From contig JAFRRP010000009.1 of the NCBI GenBank assembly GCA_017428085.1, positions 1 to 64,000 on the forward strand: a stretch of 64,000 nt of DNA, in the 5' to 3' direction. Positions 52,681 to 61,596 of the stretch are shown in pieces. Origin of the DNA: Clostridia bacterium (GTDB lineage: Bacteria; Bacillota; Clostridia; Oscillospirales; Acutalibacteraceae). The notes beneath the pieces were generated by a model. That model ran no database searches. It worked only from the letters and a program-made list of their open reading frames with translations, and was not told the DNA's origin. How positions within the stretch are numbered: position 1 is the first letter of the stretch; the number at the start of each line of letters is the position of its first letter. The position numbers and the translations under genes are program-made.

Positions 52681-53472
52681 TTGACCGAAAAAAGTAATCG
52701 GGAAAGGATATTGCTGAAGCTGTGGCGATTCGGCGGCGTGTCGTGTTTTATCGCGGCGGCGGTTTTTATCGTCATCGGCGTGGCCATGCGGTTCGAGTCC
52801 GTTTATGACCGTTATTCGCAATATCTGGTGGCGTTGGTGGAGCTGGAAAACAAGGTGGCCGCCCTGCAGACCCGCTGGCTGATCATCATCGTGATCTTTC
52901 TGCTGTACCTGCTGCGCAGTCTTTCCATGATTTACCCCTATACCATCGTTTATATCATCTCCGCCATGGTGTTCCCCCCGGTGGAATCCTTTATCATCAA
53001 CATGCTGGGCATGGCCATGACCTTTGCCCTGCGGTACTACACCGGCATCGTGATGGGGGAGGGCTACTGGAACAAGGTGCTCAAGCGTCACCCCACCGTC
53101 AATTCGGTGTTTGAAACAAGAGGCAAGGGCAGCCCGCTGCTGCTGTTCGCCCTGCGGTTGGTGCCCTTCTGCCCGCTGAATACCTTAAGCCACCTGTACG
53201 GCACGTTCGAGTATCCTTTTTGGCAGTATATGCTGCTGTCCTGCATCGCCATCATCCCGCGGATGATCACCTATTCGTTTATCGGTTACAGCGTCTACGA
53301 TCCGCTTTCCTCCAGCTTTATCATTCCGATGATCGTGCTGCTGATCTTTTCCGGCTGCGCCAGCTTTTTCCTGCTGGGCGTGACCGGCCTTACCTTCAAG
53401 GTGAACCACCTGACAAAAAAACAGCCTGCCGCCCTGCCGGCGGAGGAAACGCCGGCGGAGCCGACGCCGTAA
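52681..53472 (+). CDS. VTT-domain (TVP38/DedA-like) membrane protein
   Basis: A 263-residue membrane protein. Hydrophobic segments lie at about 18-38, 60-80, 83-110, 160-185 and 205-235. The VTT domain core is visible: YPYTIVYIISAMVFPPVESF, FALRYYTGIVMGEGYW, and LLLFALRLVPFCPLNTLSHLYG, the F-x-R-x-x-P motif of the family. VTT proteins are implicated in lipid scrambling and membrane homeostasis. The start is TTG, set by GGAGAGAGAG; the promoter is just upstream. galK follows after 30 bp. Confidence 0.88.
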   Translation: MTEKSNRERILLKLWRFGGVSCFIAAAVFIVIGVAMRFESVYDRYSQYLVALVELENKVAALQTRWLIIIVIFLLYLLRSLSMIYPYTIVYIISAMVFPPVESFIINMLGMAMTFALRYYTGIVMGEGYWNKVLKRHPTVNSVFETRGKGSPLLLFALRLVPFCPLNTLSHLYGTFEYPFWQYMLLSCIAIIPRMITYSFIGYSVYDPLSSSFIIPMIVLLIFSGCASFFLLGVTGLTFKVNHLTKKQPAALPAEETPAEPTP

Positions 53473-53502
53473 CACCGAATAAAAAAGAGAGAGGACTCTG
53501 TT

Positions 53503-54777
53503 ATGAATATCAAAGAAACCAAAGAAGCGATCCTGAACGGCCGCATGGATGCCCGCCTGACCCGTCTGTACGGCGCGGCGCGGCTGGACGGCGCCCGGGC
53601 CCGCTACGCGGAGCTGACCGACCTGTTCGCGGACAAGTTCGCCGACGCGCAGGACGTGCGCTTTTTCTCCGCCCCCGGCCGCACGGAGGTCTGCGGCAAC
53701 CATACGGACCACAACCACGGCAAGGTGATGGCGGCGGCCATCGATCTGGACGCGGTGGCCTGCGCCGCCAAAACGGACGACGACACGATCCGCGTATTTT
53801 CCAAGGGCTACCCCGGCGATATCATAGACCTGAACGTCCTGACCCCGCAGGAGAAGGAACGGGAAAAATCCGCCTCCCTCGTGCGCGGCGTGGCGGCCCG
53901 CTTCAAGGAGCTGGGCTACAACGTGGGCGGCTTTGACGCCGTCACCGTCAACAACGTCCTCAAGGGCTCCGGCATGTCCTCCTCCGCCTCCTTCGAGGTG
54001 CTGGTGGGCGTGGTGCTCAATTACTTATACAACGACGGCAAAGTTTCCGAGGTGGAGATCGCCCAGATCGCCCAATACGCCGAAAACGTCTTCTTCGGCA
54101 AGCCCTGCGGCCTGATGGACCAGATGGCCTGCTCCGTGGGAGGCTTCGTCAAGATCGACTTCGGCGATCCCAATAAACCCGTCATCGAGCCCGTCAACTT
54201 CGATTTTGCCGGGTGCGGCCATTCGCTGTGCATCCTCGATACCCGCGCCGACCATGCGGACCTGACCTTCGAATACGCCGCCATCCGGCAGGAGATGGAG
54301 GCCGTGGCGGGCTTCTTCGGCAAATCCTGCCTGCGCGAGACGCCGGAAGCCGACGTGATGGACAACCTTGCCGCCCTGCGGGACAAGCTGGGGGAGCGCC
54401 CCATCATGCGCGCCATGCACTTCTATGACGACAACCGCCGCGTGGACGCGGAGGCGGAGGCGCTGGGCCGGGGCGACTTTGAGACCTTCAAGGCGCTGAC
54501 GATCGACTCCGGCCGCAGCAGCTATATGTACAACCAGAACGTGTTCGCCTCCTCCGCACCCCAAAGCCAGCCCGTGGCGCTGGCGCTGGCGCTCAGCGAG
54601 CGCATCTTAAAGGGCCGCGGCGCGTGGCGCGTCCACGGCGGCGGCTTCGCCGGCACCATCCAGGCCTTCGTGCCCAACGACCTGCTGGACGAGTACAAAA
54701 CAAAAACGGAAGCCCTGTTCGGCAAAGACGCCTGCTACGTGCTGGCGATCCGGCCTGTCGGGGGCTGCGAAGTGTGA
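53503..54777 (+). CDS. galK: GHMP kinase, galactokinase-like
   Basis: A 424-residue sugar kinase. FFSAPGRTEVCGNHTDHNHG near residue 55 is the galactokinase signature, with Asn where Escherichia coli-type enzymes have Glu (GEHTDYN). The ATP-binding GHMP motif is VLKGSGMSSSASFEVLVG near 150, and RVHGGGFAGTIQAFVP near 365 is motif 3. GKPCGLMDQMACSVGG near 200 provides the catalytic Asp region. Phosphorylation of galactose or a relative such as N-acetylgalactosamine is expected. No galT or galE is nearby. The start follows GAGAGAGG. Its stop codon is inside the first hairpin of a palindrome array. Confidence 0.86.
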   Translation: MNIKETKEAILNGRMDARLTRLYGAARLDGARARYAELTDLFADKFADAQDVRFFSAPGRTEVCGNHTDHNHGKVMAAAIDLDAVACAAKTDDDTIRVFSKGYPGDIIDLNVLTPQEKEREKSASLVRGVAARFKELGYNVGGFDAVTVNNVLKGSGMSSSASFEVLVGVVLNYLYNDGKVSEVEIAQIAQYAENVFFGKPCGLMDQMACSVGGFVKIDFGDPNKPVIEPVNFDFAGCGHSLCILDTRADHADLTFEYAAIRQEMEAVAGFFGKSCLRETPEADVMDNLAALRDKLGERPIMRAMHFYDDNRRVDAEAEALGRGDFETFKALTIDSGRSSYMYNQNVFASSAPQSQPVALALALSERILKGRGAWRVHGGGFAGTIQAFVPNDLLDEYKTKTEALFGKDACYVLAIRPVGGCEV

Positions 54778-55064
54778 TCGCGGATCGCACTTCGCAATGA
54801 GATTCGCCGCAGCGAATCTCATATCATACAGACGTGAAGCGGCTGTATGTCATACGAAGCCATCGGCTGCGTATCTCATGCATTTTTGCATTTCCCACCT
54901 GTGGCGGGGATGCAGGAATGCATATCATTTCCGGCGGAAACAAAAGATCGTAACGCACGCCGGGGATGATATTCGCCTGTCGGCGAATGATTTGCGGCTT
55001 TGCCGCATGATATGCCCTTGCGGGCATGATATTCGCTTCGCGAATGATATGCGCTGACGCGCAT
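54766..55064. repeat. Array of different small palindromes with GATAT-type spacers
   Basis: Hairpins follow one another from the galK stop to mutS2. Best-preserved units: GAGATTCGC/GCGAATCTC (54799-54820), CATACAG/CTGTATG (54825-54849), ATACG..CGTAT (about 54852-54874), TTTCCG/CGGAAA (about 54928-54940), ATTCGCC/GGCGAAT (54971-54988), TGCGGC/GCCGCA (54993-55007), ATGCCC/GGGCAT (55012-55027), ATTCGC/GCGAAT (55031-55045), ATGCGC/GCGCAT (55049-55064). In the last five, loops are 3-4 bases and units are joined by GATAT or GAT. Stem sequences differ; only pairing and joints are kept. The first hairpin (TGCGAAGTG/CACTTCGCA) spans the galK stop. Confidence 0.85.
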
Positions 55065-55093
55065 GAAATAACGTTACGAAACAGGTGAGATGT

Positions 55094-57487
55094 ATGTTGA
55101 CCCGTCACCACCGGGCTTTGGAGCTCGATAAGATCCTGAATATGCTGGCGGAGCTGGCCACCGTCCCGGACGCCCGGGACATGGCGCTGACGCTGGAGCC
55201 GGAAACGACGCTGTACGGCGCGCAGACGCTGCTGAACCAGACGAACGCCGCCTACGGGCTGCTGTCCAAATTCGGCGGCCCGTCCTTCGGTTCCGTCAAA
55301 AACGTCAACTCCTGCCTGTTCCGCGCCAACGCGGGCGGCATGCTCACCATGCGCGAATTGCTGGACGTGGGCGAGGTGCTGCGAGTGATCCGCTCCCTGT
55401 ACGACTGGCGGTTCCGCCAGCCCGGGGCGGACAGCTGCCTGGACGTGTTCTTCTCCTCCCTGATGCCCAACCGGGACCTGGAGGACCGCATCTTCACCTC
55501 CATCATGAGCGACGAGGAGATGGCGGACCACGCCAGCCGGGAGCTGGCGGATATCCGCCGCAAGATCCGCAACCAGTCCCAGAACATCCGGGATAAGCTG
55601 GAATCCATGATCCGGTCCTCCCACTATCAGAAGTATTTACAGGACGCCATCATCACCCAGCGCAACGGCCGCTTCGTGGTGCCCGTGAAAAACGAGTTCC
55701 GGGGCGAGGTGGCGGGTCTGGTACACGATACCTCCGGCTCCGGCGCGACCGTCTTCATCGAGCCCATGGCGGTGGTGGAGGCCAACAACGAGATCCGCAT
55801 GCTGCAGGGCAAGGAGAAGGAGGAGATCGAGCGTATCCTCTGCGAGTTGTCCGCCATGGCGGGGGAATGTGCCGACACCATCAAGCACAACTTTGAGTGC
55901 GTGGTGGAGCTGAACCTGATCTTCGCCAAGGCGTCGCTGGCGTACAAAATGAAGGCCAGCATGCCGCTGTTGAATACGGAGGGCGTCACCGACCTCAAAC
56001 GCGCCCGCCATCCGCTGCTGGACCCCAAAAAGGTGGTGGCGACGGATATCGATCTCGGGCTCGACTTCGATACGCTGGTCATCACCGGCCCCAACACCGG
56101 CGGCAAGACTGTCTCCATCAAAACGCTGGGGCTTCTCACACTGATGGCGGCCTGCGGGCTGATGATCCCCGCCGCGGACGAAAGCAAGGTATGTATCTTT
56201 GAAAAGGTGTTCGCCGACATCGGCGACGAGCAGAGCATCGAGCAGTCGCTGTCCACGTTCTCATCCCACATGGTGAACATCGTGGATATCCTGAAGGAGA
56301 GCGACGAGCGCAGCCTCGTGCTGATCGACGAGCTGGGCGCGGGCACCGACCCGGTGGAGGGCGCGGCGCTGGCCATCGCCATCCTGGAACGGCTGCACAT
56401 CAACGGCGCGAAGGTGGCCGCCACCACCCACTACGCGGAGCTGAAGGCCTACGCGCTGCAGACCGACCGGGTGGAAAACGGCTGCTGCGAGTTCAACGTG
56501 GCGACCTTAAAGCCCACCTACCGGCTGCTGATCGGCGTGCCGGGGCGTTCCAACGCCTTCGCCATCTCCGAACGGCTGGGCATGGACCCGGAGCTGATCG
56601 CCCGCGCCAAGGAGTTCGTCTCGTCGGAGTCCGTCCGGTTCGAGGACGTGATGGATTCGCTGGAGCAGTCCCGGCTGGATATGGAAGCCCAGCAAAAGCG
56701 CAGCGAGGATATCCGTCTGGAATATGAGCAGACGCTGGCGGAGGCCAGACGCAAGCTGGAAGAGGCGGAGACGCTGCGGCAGAAGGAGTACGACAAGGCC
56801 AAATCGGAGGCGCTGAAGATCAGCGAAAAAGCCCGGCGGGAGGCCAACGCCCTGCTGCTGGAGGTGGAAACGCTGCGCAAGGAGCTGCGCTCCGGGAAAG
56901 AAACGAACGATACCGTCCTCAAAGCCCGGCAGAGCATGAAAAAAGCCCTGTCCGATCTGGACGTGGCCATCGATCCCGTCACGGACACGCTGTACGACGA
57001 CGAGGACTACGTGCTGCCCCGGGAGCTGGTCGCCGGCGACACGGTGATCTATATCGACCTCGGAAAAGAGGCGCAGGTATTGGCGCCCAAGGACCGCAAG
57101 GGCAACGTGGAGATCCAGGCGGGCACGGCGCGCATGCGCGTGAACGAGTCCCGGCTGCGGCTGGTGGAAAAGAAAAAGCAGCCGCCGAAAACGACGCCCG
57201 CCATGTCCCGCAACACGGGCACCGAGAGCCGCATGACGGCCTCCGCCGACAGCCGCTGCGACCTGCGCGGCATGACCGTGGACGAGGCGCTGCTGACGCT
57301 GGACAGCTTTATCGACTCCATGCTGATGGGCGGCCTCAATGAATTTACCGTGATCCACGGCAAGGGCACCGGGGCGCTGCGCGCCGCCGTGCAGAAGCAC
57401 CTGAAGGGCAGCAGATTCGTCAAGTCCTATCGCCTGGGTACCTACGGCGAGGGCGAGGACGGCGTGACCATCGTCACCTTAAAGTAG
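55094..57487 (+). CDS. mutS2: MutS2 endonuclease / ribosome-rescue ATPase
   Basis: A 797-residue MutS2. The Walker A motif ITGPNTGGKTVSIKTLGLL is near residue 330, with Walker B SLVLIDELGAGTDPVEGAAL near 410 and the ABC-type TFSSHM segment before it. A long coiled coil spans about 522-610 (EQSRLDMEAQQKRSEDIRLE). The C-terminal Smr nuclease domain (about 717-797) has CDLRGMTVDEA and VIHGKGTGALR. The mismatch-recognition domain is absent, as in all MutS2. Bacterial MutS2 suppresses recombination and splits collided ribosomes. ATG at 55094 follows AGGTGAG. Its TAG stop begins a TAGCACG hairpin. Confidence 0.95.
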   Translation: MLTRHHRALELDKILNMLAELATVPDARDMALTLEPETTLYGAQTLLNQTNAAYGLLSKFGGPSFGSVKNVNSCLFRANAGGMLTMRELLDVGEVLRVIRSLYDWRFRQPGADSCLDVFFSSLMPNRDLEDRIFTSIMSDEEMADHASRELADIRRKIRNQSQNIRDKLESMIRSSHYQKYLQDAIITQRNGRFVVPVKNEFRGEVAGLVHDTSGSGATVFIEPMAVVEANNEIRMLQGKEKEEIERILCELSAMAGECADTIKHNFECVVELNLIFAKASLAYKMKASMPLLNTEGVTDLKRARHPLLDPKKVVATDIDLGLDFDTLVITGPNTGGKTVSIKTLGLLTLMAACGLMIPAADESKVCIFEKVFADIGDEQSIEQSLSTFSSHMVNIVDILKESDERSLVLIDELGAGTDPVEGAALAIAILERLHINGAKVAATTHYAELKAYALQTDRVENGCCEFNVATLKPTYRLLIGVPGRSNAFAISERLGMDPELIARAKEFVSSESVRFEDVMDSLEQSRLDMEAQQKRSEDIRLEYEQTLAEARRKLEEAETLRQKEYDKAKSEALKISEKARREANALLLEVETLRKELRSGKETNDTVLKARQSMKKALSDLDVAIDPVTDTLYDDEDYVLPRELVAGDTVIYIDLGKEAQVLAPKDRKGNVEIQAGTARMRVNESRLRLVEKKKQPPKTTPAMSRNTGTESRMTASADSRCDLRGMTVDEALLTLDSFIDSMLMGGLNEFTVIHGKGTGALRAAVQKHLKGSRFVKSYRLGTYGEGEDGVTIVTLK

Positions 57488-57556
57488 CACGCTGCCTCAG
57501 CAGCGTTGCAGTCTCAAATCGCAAGTCGTAAGAAGGCGGCTCACGGAGCCGCGCTG
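57485..57556 (+). repeat. Stop-embedded TAGC hairpin and heptamers after mutS2
   Basis: The stop TAG (57485-57487) starts TAGC, ACGCTGC, CTCA, GCAGCGT (perfect 7-bp stem). Then AGTCTCA, AATCGCA, AGTCGTA (57510-57530), and a second hairpin GGCGGCTC, ACG, GAGCCGC. Same order as after purL. Confidence 0.85.
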
Positions 57557-57574
57557 CAAGCATATAACAAAACG

Positions 57575-57609
57575 ATCCTCCCGCCCTGTTATGGGGCAGG
57601 AGGATTTTT
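57575..57609 (+). terminator. Terminator of mutS2
   Basis: ATCCTCC, GCCC pair with GGGC, GGAGGAT (57575-57581 with 57599-57605; one mismatch), loop TGTTAT-like, followed by TTTTT. Confidence 0.85.
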
Positions 57610-57635
57610 GCCGTCTGTGATGATGGAAACGAAAA

Positions 57636-59954
57636 TCAGGAAAATGATTCCAGCTTAACGGACACGCGCAGGATGGTCCGCGCGTCGTCGGAGCCCACTT
57701 TGCCGTCCCGGTTCACATCGGCGGCTTTATACGCGGCGGTGCCTTCCGTGATCTCCTTTTCCAGTTTTACGCTGGCCCGCAGCGCCAGCCGCGCGTCGGC
57801 GGCTTCCGTTTTTCCATTGCCGTCCACATCGCCGACGGCGCGTTCTGGTTCCGTCTTCGTGATCGGTTCTGTTTTCGTCGCGCCGCAGGCGATGCAGGTG
57901 TAAGTCGATTCACCCTCCTCTGTGCTGGCGGCGGCGACGGTGATCATGCCCGCGTCCCACGTATGCCCGTCCTCGCAGATGGGGCGGAACTCGTTGCCGT
58001 TCTCTATCGCGAACCGATGGGCGCATGATCCTTTCTCTCCGTAGATCACCGCGGTGGGAGGAACGGCGGTGCTGCCGATCACGGTGACGGATTTCGGGAT
58101 GGAAACGCTTTCCAGCTGTCCGCAGTCCGCGAAGGCGTCAGCGCCGATCTCCTTGACAGTATACGGCACTACCGCTTTTTTCAGACTGCCGCAGCCTTTG
58201 AACGCCTCGTTTTTGATGGCGTCCGGCCCCGCGTACAGCGTAAGCTCCGTTAAACCGGCGCAGTTCATAAACAACGCCTGCGTGATAGTTTTTACGCTGC
58301 TCGGTACGGTCACGGAGGTCAGGGAGGCGCAGCCGGCAAACGCGTAAGAGGAGAGGTACAGGACGCCGTCCGGAATCGTCACGTCCGCAAGGCTCGCGCA
58401 GCCGGCAAACGCATGATCCTGGATGGAAGTGACGCCCTTCGGGATCGTCACGCTTTCAAGGCTCGTGCAGCCGTTAAACGTGTACGGGTTGATGGTCCTG
58501 AGCCTGCTCGGGAGCGTTATTCTCGTAAGGCCTGTACAGCCGCTGAATGCGTAAGAGGAGATGTACGATACGATGTCCGGGATCGTGATGCTCGTAAGCC
58601 CGGTGCAGCCGCCGAAAGCGCATTCGAGGATGGAGGTGACCCTTTTCGGGAGTTCGATCTCGGTCAGGCCCGTACAGTGGAAAAATGAGTATCCGCCGAT
58701 CGTGGTGACGCTGTCAGGAATCGTGATGCCCGTAAGGCCTGTACAGCCGTAAAACGCGCCGCCGTCGATCAGTGTGACGTTTTTCGGGATCGTCACGTCT
58801 TTAAGGGAGGAGCAATTGTAAAACGTGTTGCAGAAAGCGGTGACGCCCTTAGGGATCGTCGCGCTTTCAAGGCTCGTGCAGCCGTGGAACGTGTCGAAGA
58901 TGGAGGTGACGCTGTCCGGGATATCCACGCTGACAAGGCTCGTGCAGCCAGAAAACGCGGAGTTGATGCTGGTGACGCCGTCCGGGATCGTTACGCTGAC
59001 AAGGCCCGTGCAGTCGGTAAACACGGAGTTGATGCTGGTGAGGTTCTTCGGGATTTTTACGCTCGTAAGACCGGCACAGCCGGAAAAGGCGTACTCGCCG
59101 ATGGAGATGACGCCCTCCGGGATCGCGATATCCGTAAGTCCGGCACAGCCGGCAAACGCGTACTCGCCAATGGAGGTGATGCCCTCCGGGATCGTGATAT
59201 CCGTAAGGCCGGCGCAGCCCTCAAACGCGTGCTTGCTGACGGAAAGGATCTCGTCCGGGATCTTCGCGCTCTTAAGGGAGGCGCAGCCGTAAAACGCGTA
59301 TTTGTTGATGAATACGACGCCCTCCGGGATCTTCAGATCGGCAAGGGCGGCGCAGCCGTAAAATGCGGAATCCCCGATGGACACGACGCTGTCCGGCAGC
59401 GGCACGCTCGTCAGCTTTTTGCAGTTGAAAAACGTACACTTGTCGATGAAAGCAATGCTGCGCGGGAGCGTGACGCTCGTAAGGTTCCCGCATTCGGAGA
59501 AAACATATTCGCCTAAGGACCGGACGGTGTCCGGGATCGTCACGTCCGTAAGGCCGGCGCAGCCGGCAAACGCGTAATTCCCGATTTTCGTTACGTCGCT
59601 TCCGATGGCAACGCTCTGCAGGTTTTTGCACTGGTAAAAGGCGGCGGTGCCGATGCTCGTAACACCGTCTTCGATCACCACGTTCTTCACGCTCTGCGCG
59701 TCGGTGACCTTCGACCTGCCCCACGGAGCGTTGCTTTTATCATTGTAATGGGAATAATCCTTCATCGTTCCCACGCCGCTGACGGTCAGCGTTCCGGCGT
59801 CGTCCAGCGTCCAGGTCAGGTTGCTGCCGTCGCCCTCCCCGCCGCAGGTGCCGGAATCAACGGTTTCTGCATTCGCGGCAAGGACAAAGACGCACAATGC
59901 CGCCAACAGGAAGGCTGCCGTCAGCAGCCGTTTGATCGTTCTAGCGTTTCTCAT
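57636..59954 (-). CDS. Large secreted BspA-type LRR protein with C-terminal dockerin
   Basis: A 772-residue exported protein. Signal peptide 1-28 ends LAANA. After an 80-residue N-terminal domain (GGEGDGSNLTWTLDDAGTLT) come about 23 LRR_5 repeats of 23 residues, consensus AFxGCxxLTxVTIPDxVTSI, to about residue 640. A linker with a Cys-x-Cys-type segment (HTWDAGMITVAAASTEEGES) leads to a dockerin (about 708-772: GDVDGNGKTEAADARLALR, ADVNRDGKVGSDDARTILR). It probably binds host or microbial surfaces; BspA proteins bind fibronectin. The start follows AAAGGGG. The repeat DNA (about 58240-59650) is prone to copy-number change. Confidence 0.93.
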   Translation of the reverse strand: MRNARTIKRLLTAAFLLAALCVFVLAANAETVDSGTCGGEGDGSNLTWTLDDAGTLTVSGVGTMKDYSHYNDKSNAPWGRSKVTDAQSVKNVVIEDGVTSIGTAAFYQCKNLQSVAIGSDVTKIGNYAFAGCAGLTDVTIPDTVRSLGEYVFSECGNLTSVTLPRSIAFIDKCTFFNCKKLTSVPLPDSVVSIGDSAFYGCAALADLKIPEGVVFINKYAFYGCASLKSAKIPDEILSVSKHAFEGCAGLTDITIPEGITSIGEYAFAGCAGLTDIAIPEGVISIGEYAFSGCAGLTSVKIPKNLTSINSVFTDCTGLVSVTIPDGVTSINSAFSGCTSLVSVDIPDSVTSIFDTFHGCTSLESATIPKGVTAFCNTFYNCSSLKDVTIPKNVTLIDGGAFYGCTGLTGITIPDSVTTIGGYSFFHCTGLTEIELPKRVTSILECAFGGCTGLTSITIPDIVSYISSYAFSGCTGLTRITLPSRLRTINPYTFNGCTSLESVTIPKGVTSIQDHAFAGCASLADVTIPDGVLYLSSYAFAGCASLTSVTVPSSVKTITQALFMNCAGLTELTLYAGPDAIKNEAFKGCGSLKKAVVPYTVKEIGADAFADCGQLESVSIPKSVTVIGSTAVPPTAVIYGEKGSCAHRFAIENGNEFRPICEDGHTWDAGMITVAAASTEEGESTYTCIACGATKTEPITKTEPERAVGDVDGNGKTEAADARLALRASVKLEKEITEGTAAYKAADVNRDGKVGSDDARTILRVSVKLESFS

Positions 59955-59986
59955 CGCAGTTGCCCCTTTATTCTCTCTCTAAGATT

Positions 59987-60015
59987 ACTCTACCATAAAT
60001 CAAAAAACGATGCAA
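59987..60015 (-). promoter_or_regulatory. Promoter of the LRR-dockerin gene
   Basis: The minus strand reads TTGCAT, 17 bases, TAGAGT, 33 bp upstream of the start codon. Confidence 0.7.
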
Positions 60016-60076
60016 GAAAAAAAAGTTTTTCCCGCATCGGACGCTTTCGTGGTTTTCGTTTTCCCGCCTTATGAAG

Positions 60077-61465
60077 TCATTTTTCAGGCGCCGGGGCGAG
60101 CTGCTTCGGCAAAAAGAATTTGAGATAGTACACCCGGAACAGGACGAGCAGCAGCATGTTGTTGCCGATCATGCACGCCCAGGCGGAGACCAGACCCATG
60201 CCGCAGTAGGTGACGCAGATGAACGTACCGACAATGCGCACGCCCCACATGGAGATGATGTTGAACACAAACGGCATGGTGGTCTTGCCCGCGCCCTGCA
60301 GCATACCCTCCGTGATGATGGAAACGCCGTAGAAGGGCTCGGAGAGCGCCACCATCCGCAGCACCGTGCTGCACAGCGTGATCACCTGCTCGTCTTTGGA
60401 GAACAGCGACACCAGCTGCGGCGCGAAGGCGAACAGTAACCCGCCGCTGACCACCATCAGCGCGATCTCGGAAAGCTGGATCATCCGGGACATATTCTTC
60501 AGCCGCACGGTGTCCTTTGCCCCGATGCAGTTGCCCGCCAGCGTGGCTGCCGCGGTCTGCATGCCGTAGCCGGGGATATAGAACGCGGATTCCACCGTGT
60601 TGGCGATGGTGTGGGCCGCCGTGGCGGCGCTGCCCAGCGAGTTGATCATCCCGGCGAACACCACGTAGCCCAGCGACGTAAAGAACCGCTGGAACATATT
60701 CGGCAAGGCGACCTTCAGGCAGGGCCGCAGCACCGCTTTGTCGGGTCGGAAGCCGTATCCCTTCGGGGAGATGACCGGGTGGCGGAACAGCGCGGCCGTC
60801 ATCAGCACGCCGCCCACGGTGAAGGCGGCGGCGCTGGCCAGCCCCGCGCCGATCACGCCCAGCCCCGCGCCGGGCAGGGTTAAGGAAACGCCGAAAATGC
60901 CGATCTGCCGGGGGGAGTAGATCAGCAGGAAGTTCAGCGCCACGTTCAGCGCGTTGACCAAAACGCTCACGCGCATGGGCGTTTTGGTGTCGCCCGCCGC
61001 CCGCAGGCACACGCCGAAGATCATGCTGGCCGTGCGGAACAGCATGGGCGCGTAAAGGATGAAGAAATAGCGGGAAGCCACCTCGCAGATGGCCGGGTCC
61101 GCGTGCATCCACTTCGGGATGAATGGGCTCAGGCCCAGCGTGACGGCGGTGGTGAACGCGCCGACGATCACGGTACACAGCACCGCCTGCGCCGTCGCGT
61201 GGGCGGCCTTTTCGCGTTCGCCCGCGCCCATGGCCTGCGCGATGTACGCTAAAAAGCCCACGCCCAGCGAATAGACCGTGCTGCCCACCAGCCAGTTGAC
61301 CGTGGTGGTGCTGCCCACCGCGGCCGTGGCGGCCGTGCCCAGCGAGCCCACCATAAAGGTGTCCGCGTACTGCACCGCCGTCTGCATCAGCTGTTCCAGC
61401 ATCGTGGGCCCCGCCAGCGTAAAGATCACCGGGATCAGTTCCCAGGAAAGACGTTTTCGTTTCAC
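60077..61465 (-). CDS. MATE family efflux transporter
   Basis: A 462-residue carrier with twelve hydrophobic segments in two similar halves. The first helix region LAGPTMLEQLMQTAVQYADTF is typical of DinF/NorM-like MATE proteins; FRTASMIFGVCLRAAGDTKT and the matching second-half segment with GMLQGAGKTTMPFV show the internal repeat. It should export cationic compounds or metabolites using an ion gradient. The start is GTG at 61465, next to GGAAGAG and under its own promoter (61501-61529); the longer frame upstream is antisense shadow. It is downstream of atpC but separated by a terminator. Confidence 0.92.
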   Translation of the reverse strand: MKRKRLSWELIPVIFTLAGPTMLEQLMQTAVQYADTFMVGSLGTAATAAVGSTTTVNWLVGSTVYSLGVGFLAYIAQAMGAGEREKAAHATAQAVLCTVIVGAFTTAVTLGLSPFIPKWMHADPAICEVASRYFFILYAPMLFRTASMIFGVCLRAAGDTKTPMRVSVLVNALNVALNFLLIYSPRQIGIFGVSLTLPGAGLGVIGAGLASAAAFTVGGVLMTAALFRHPVISPKGYGFRPDKAVLRPCLKVALPNMFQRFFTSLGYVVFAGMINSLGSAATAAHTIANTVESAFYIPGYGMQTAAATLAGNCIGAKDTVRLKNMSRMIQLSEIALMVVSGGLLFAFAPQLVSLFSKDEQVITLCSTVLRMVALSEPFYGVSIITEGMLQGAGKTTMPFVFNIISMWGVRIVGTFICVTYCGMGLVSAWACMIGNNMLLLVLFRVYYLKFFLPKQLAPAPEK

Positions 61466-61500
61466 TGTTGTTTCTCTTCCGTTGTGCTCGTTTTTCTGAC

Positions 61501-61529
61501 AGTATAACACGAAAAAAGCGGTTTGTCCA
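61501..61529 (-). promoter_or_regulatory. Promoter of the MATE gene
   Basis: The minus strand reads TGGACA, 17 bases, TATACT, 36 bp upstream of the GTG start. Confidence 0.78.
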
Positions 61530-61549
61530 TTACGCAACGTTAATAATAA

Positions 61550-61579
61550 AAAAATAAAAGCACGGGAGCTTTCCCGTGC
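61550..61579 (-). terminator. Terminator of the ATP synthase operon
   Basis: A perfect 8-bp stem GCACGGGA / TCCCGTGC (61560-61567 with 61572-61579), four-base loop, then TTTTATTTTTT on the minus strand. Confidence 0.9.
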
Positions 61580-61596
61580 CGGAATGGTTATGTTGC

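Noticed and set aside
54766..55064. CRISPR array between galK and mutS2
   Set aside because: The units are not constant repeats with variable spacers; stems vary while short joints are constant, units are only about 20 bp, and no cas gene is nearby.
58240..59650. Tandem DNA repeats as a separate repeat locus
   Set aside because: They are the coding repeats (69 bp per 23-residue LRR unit) of the LRR-dockerin protein, so not an independent element.
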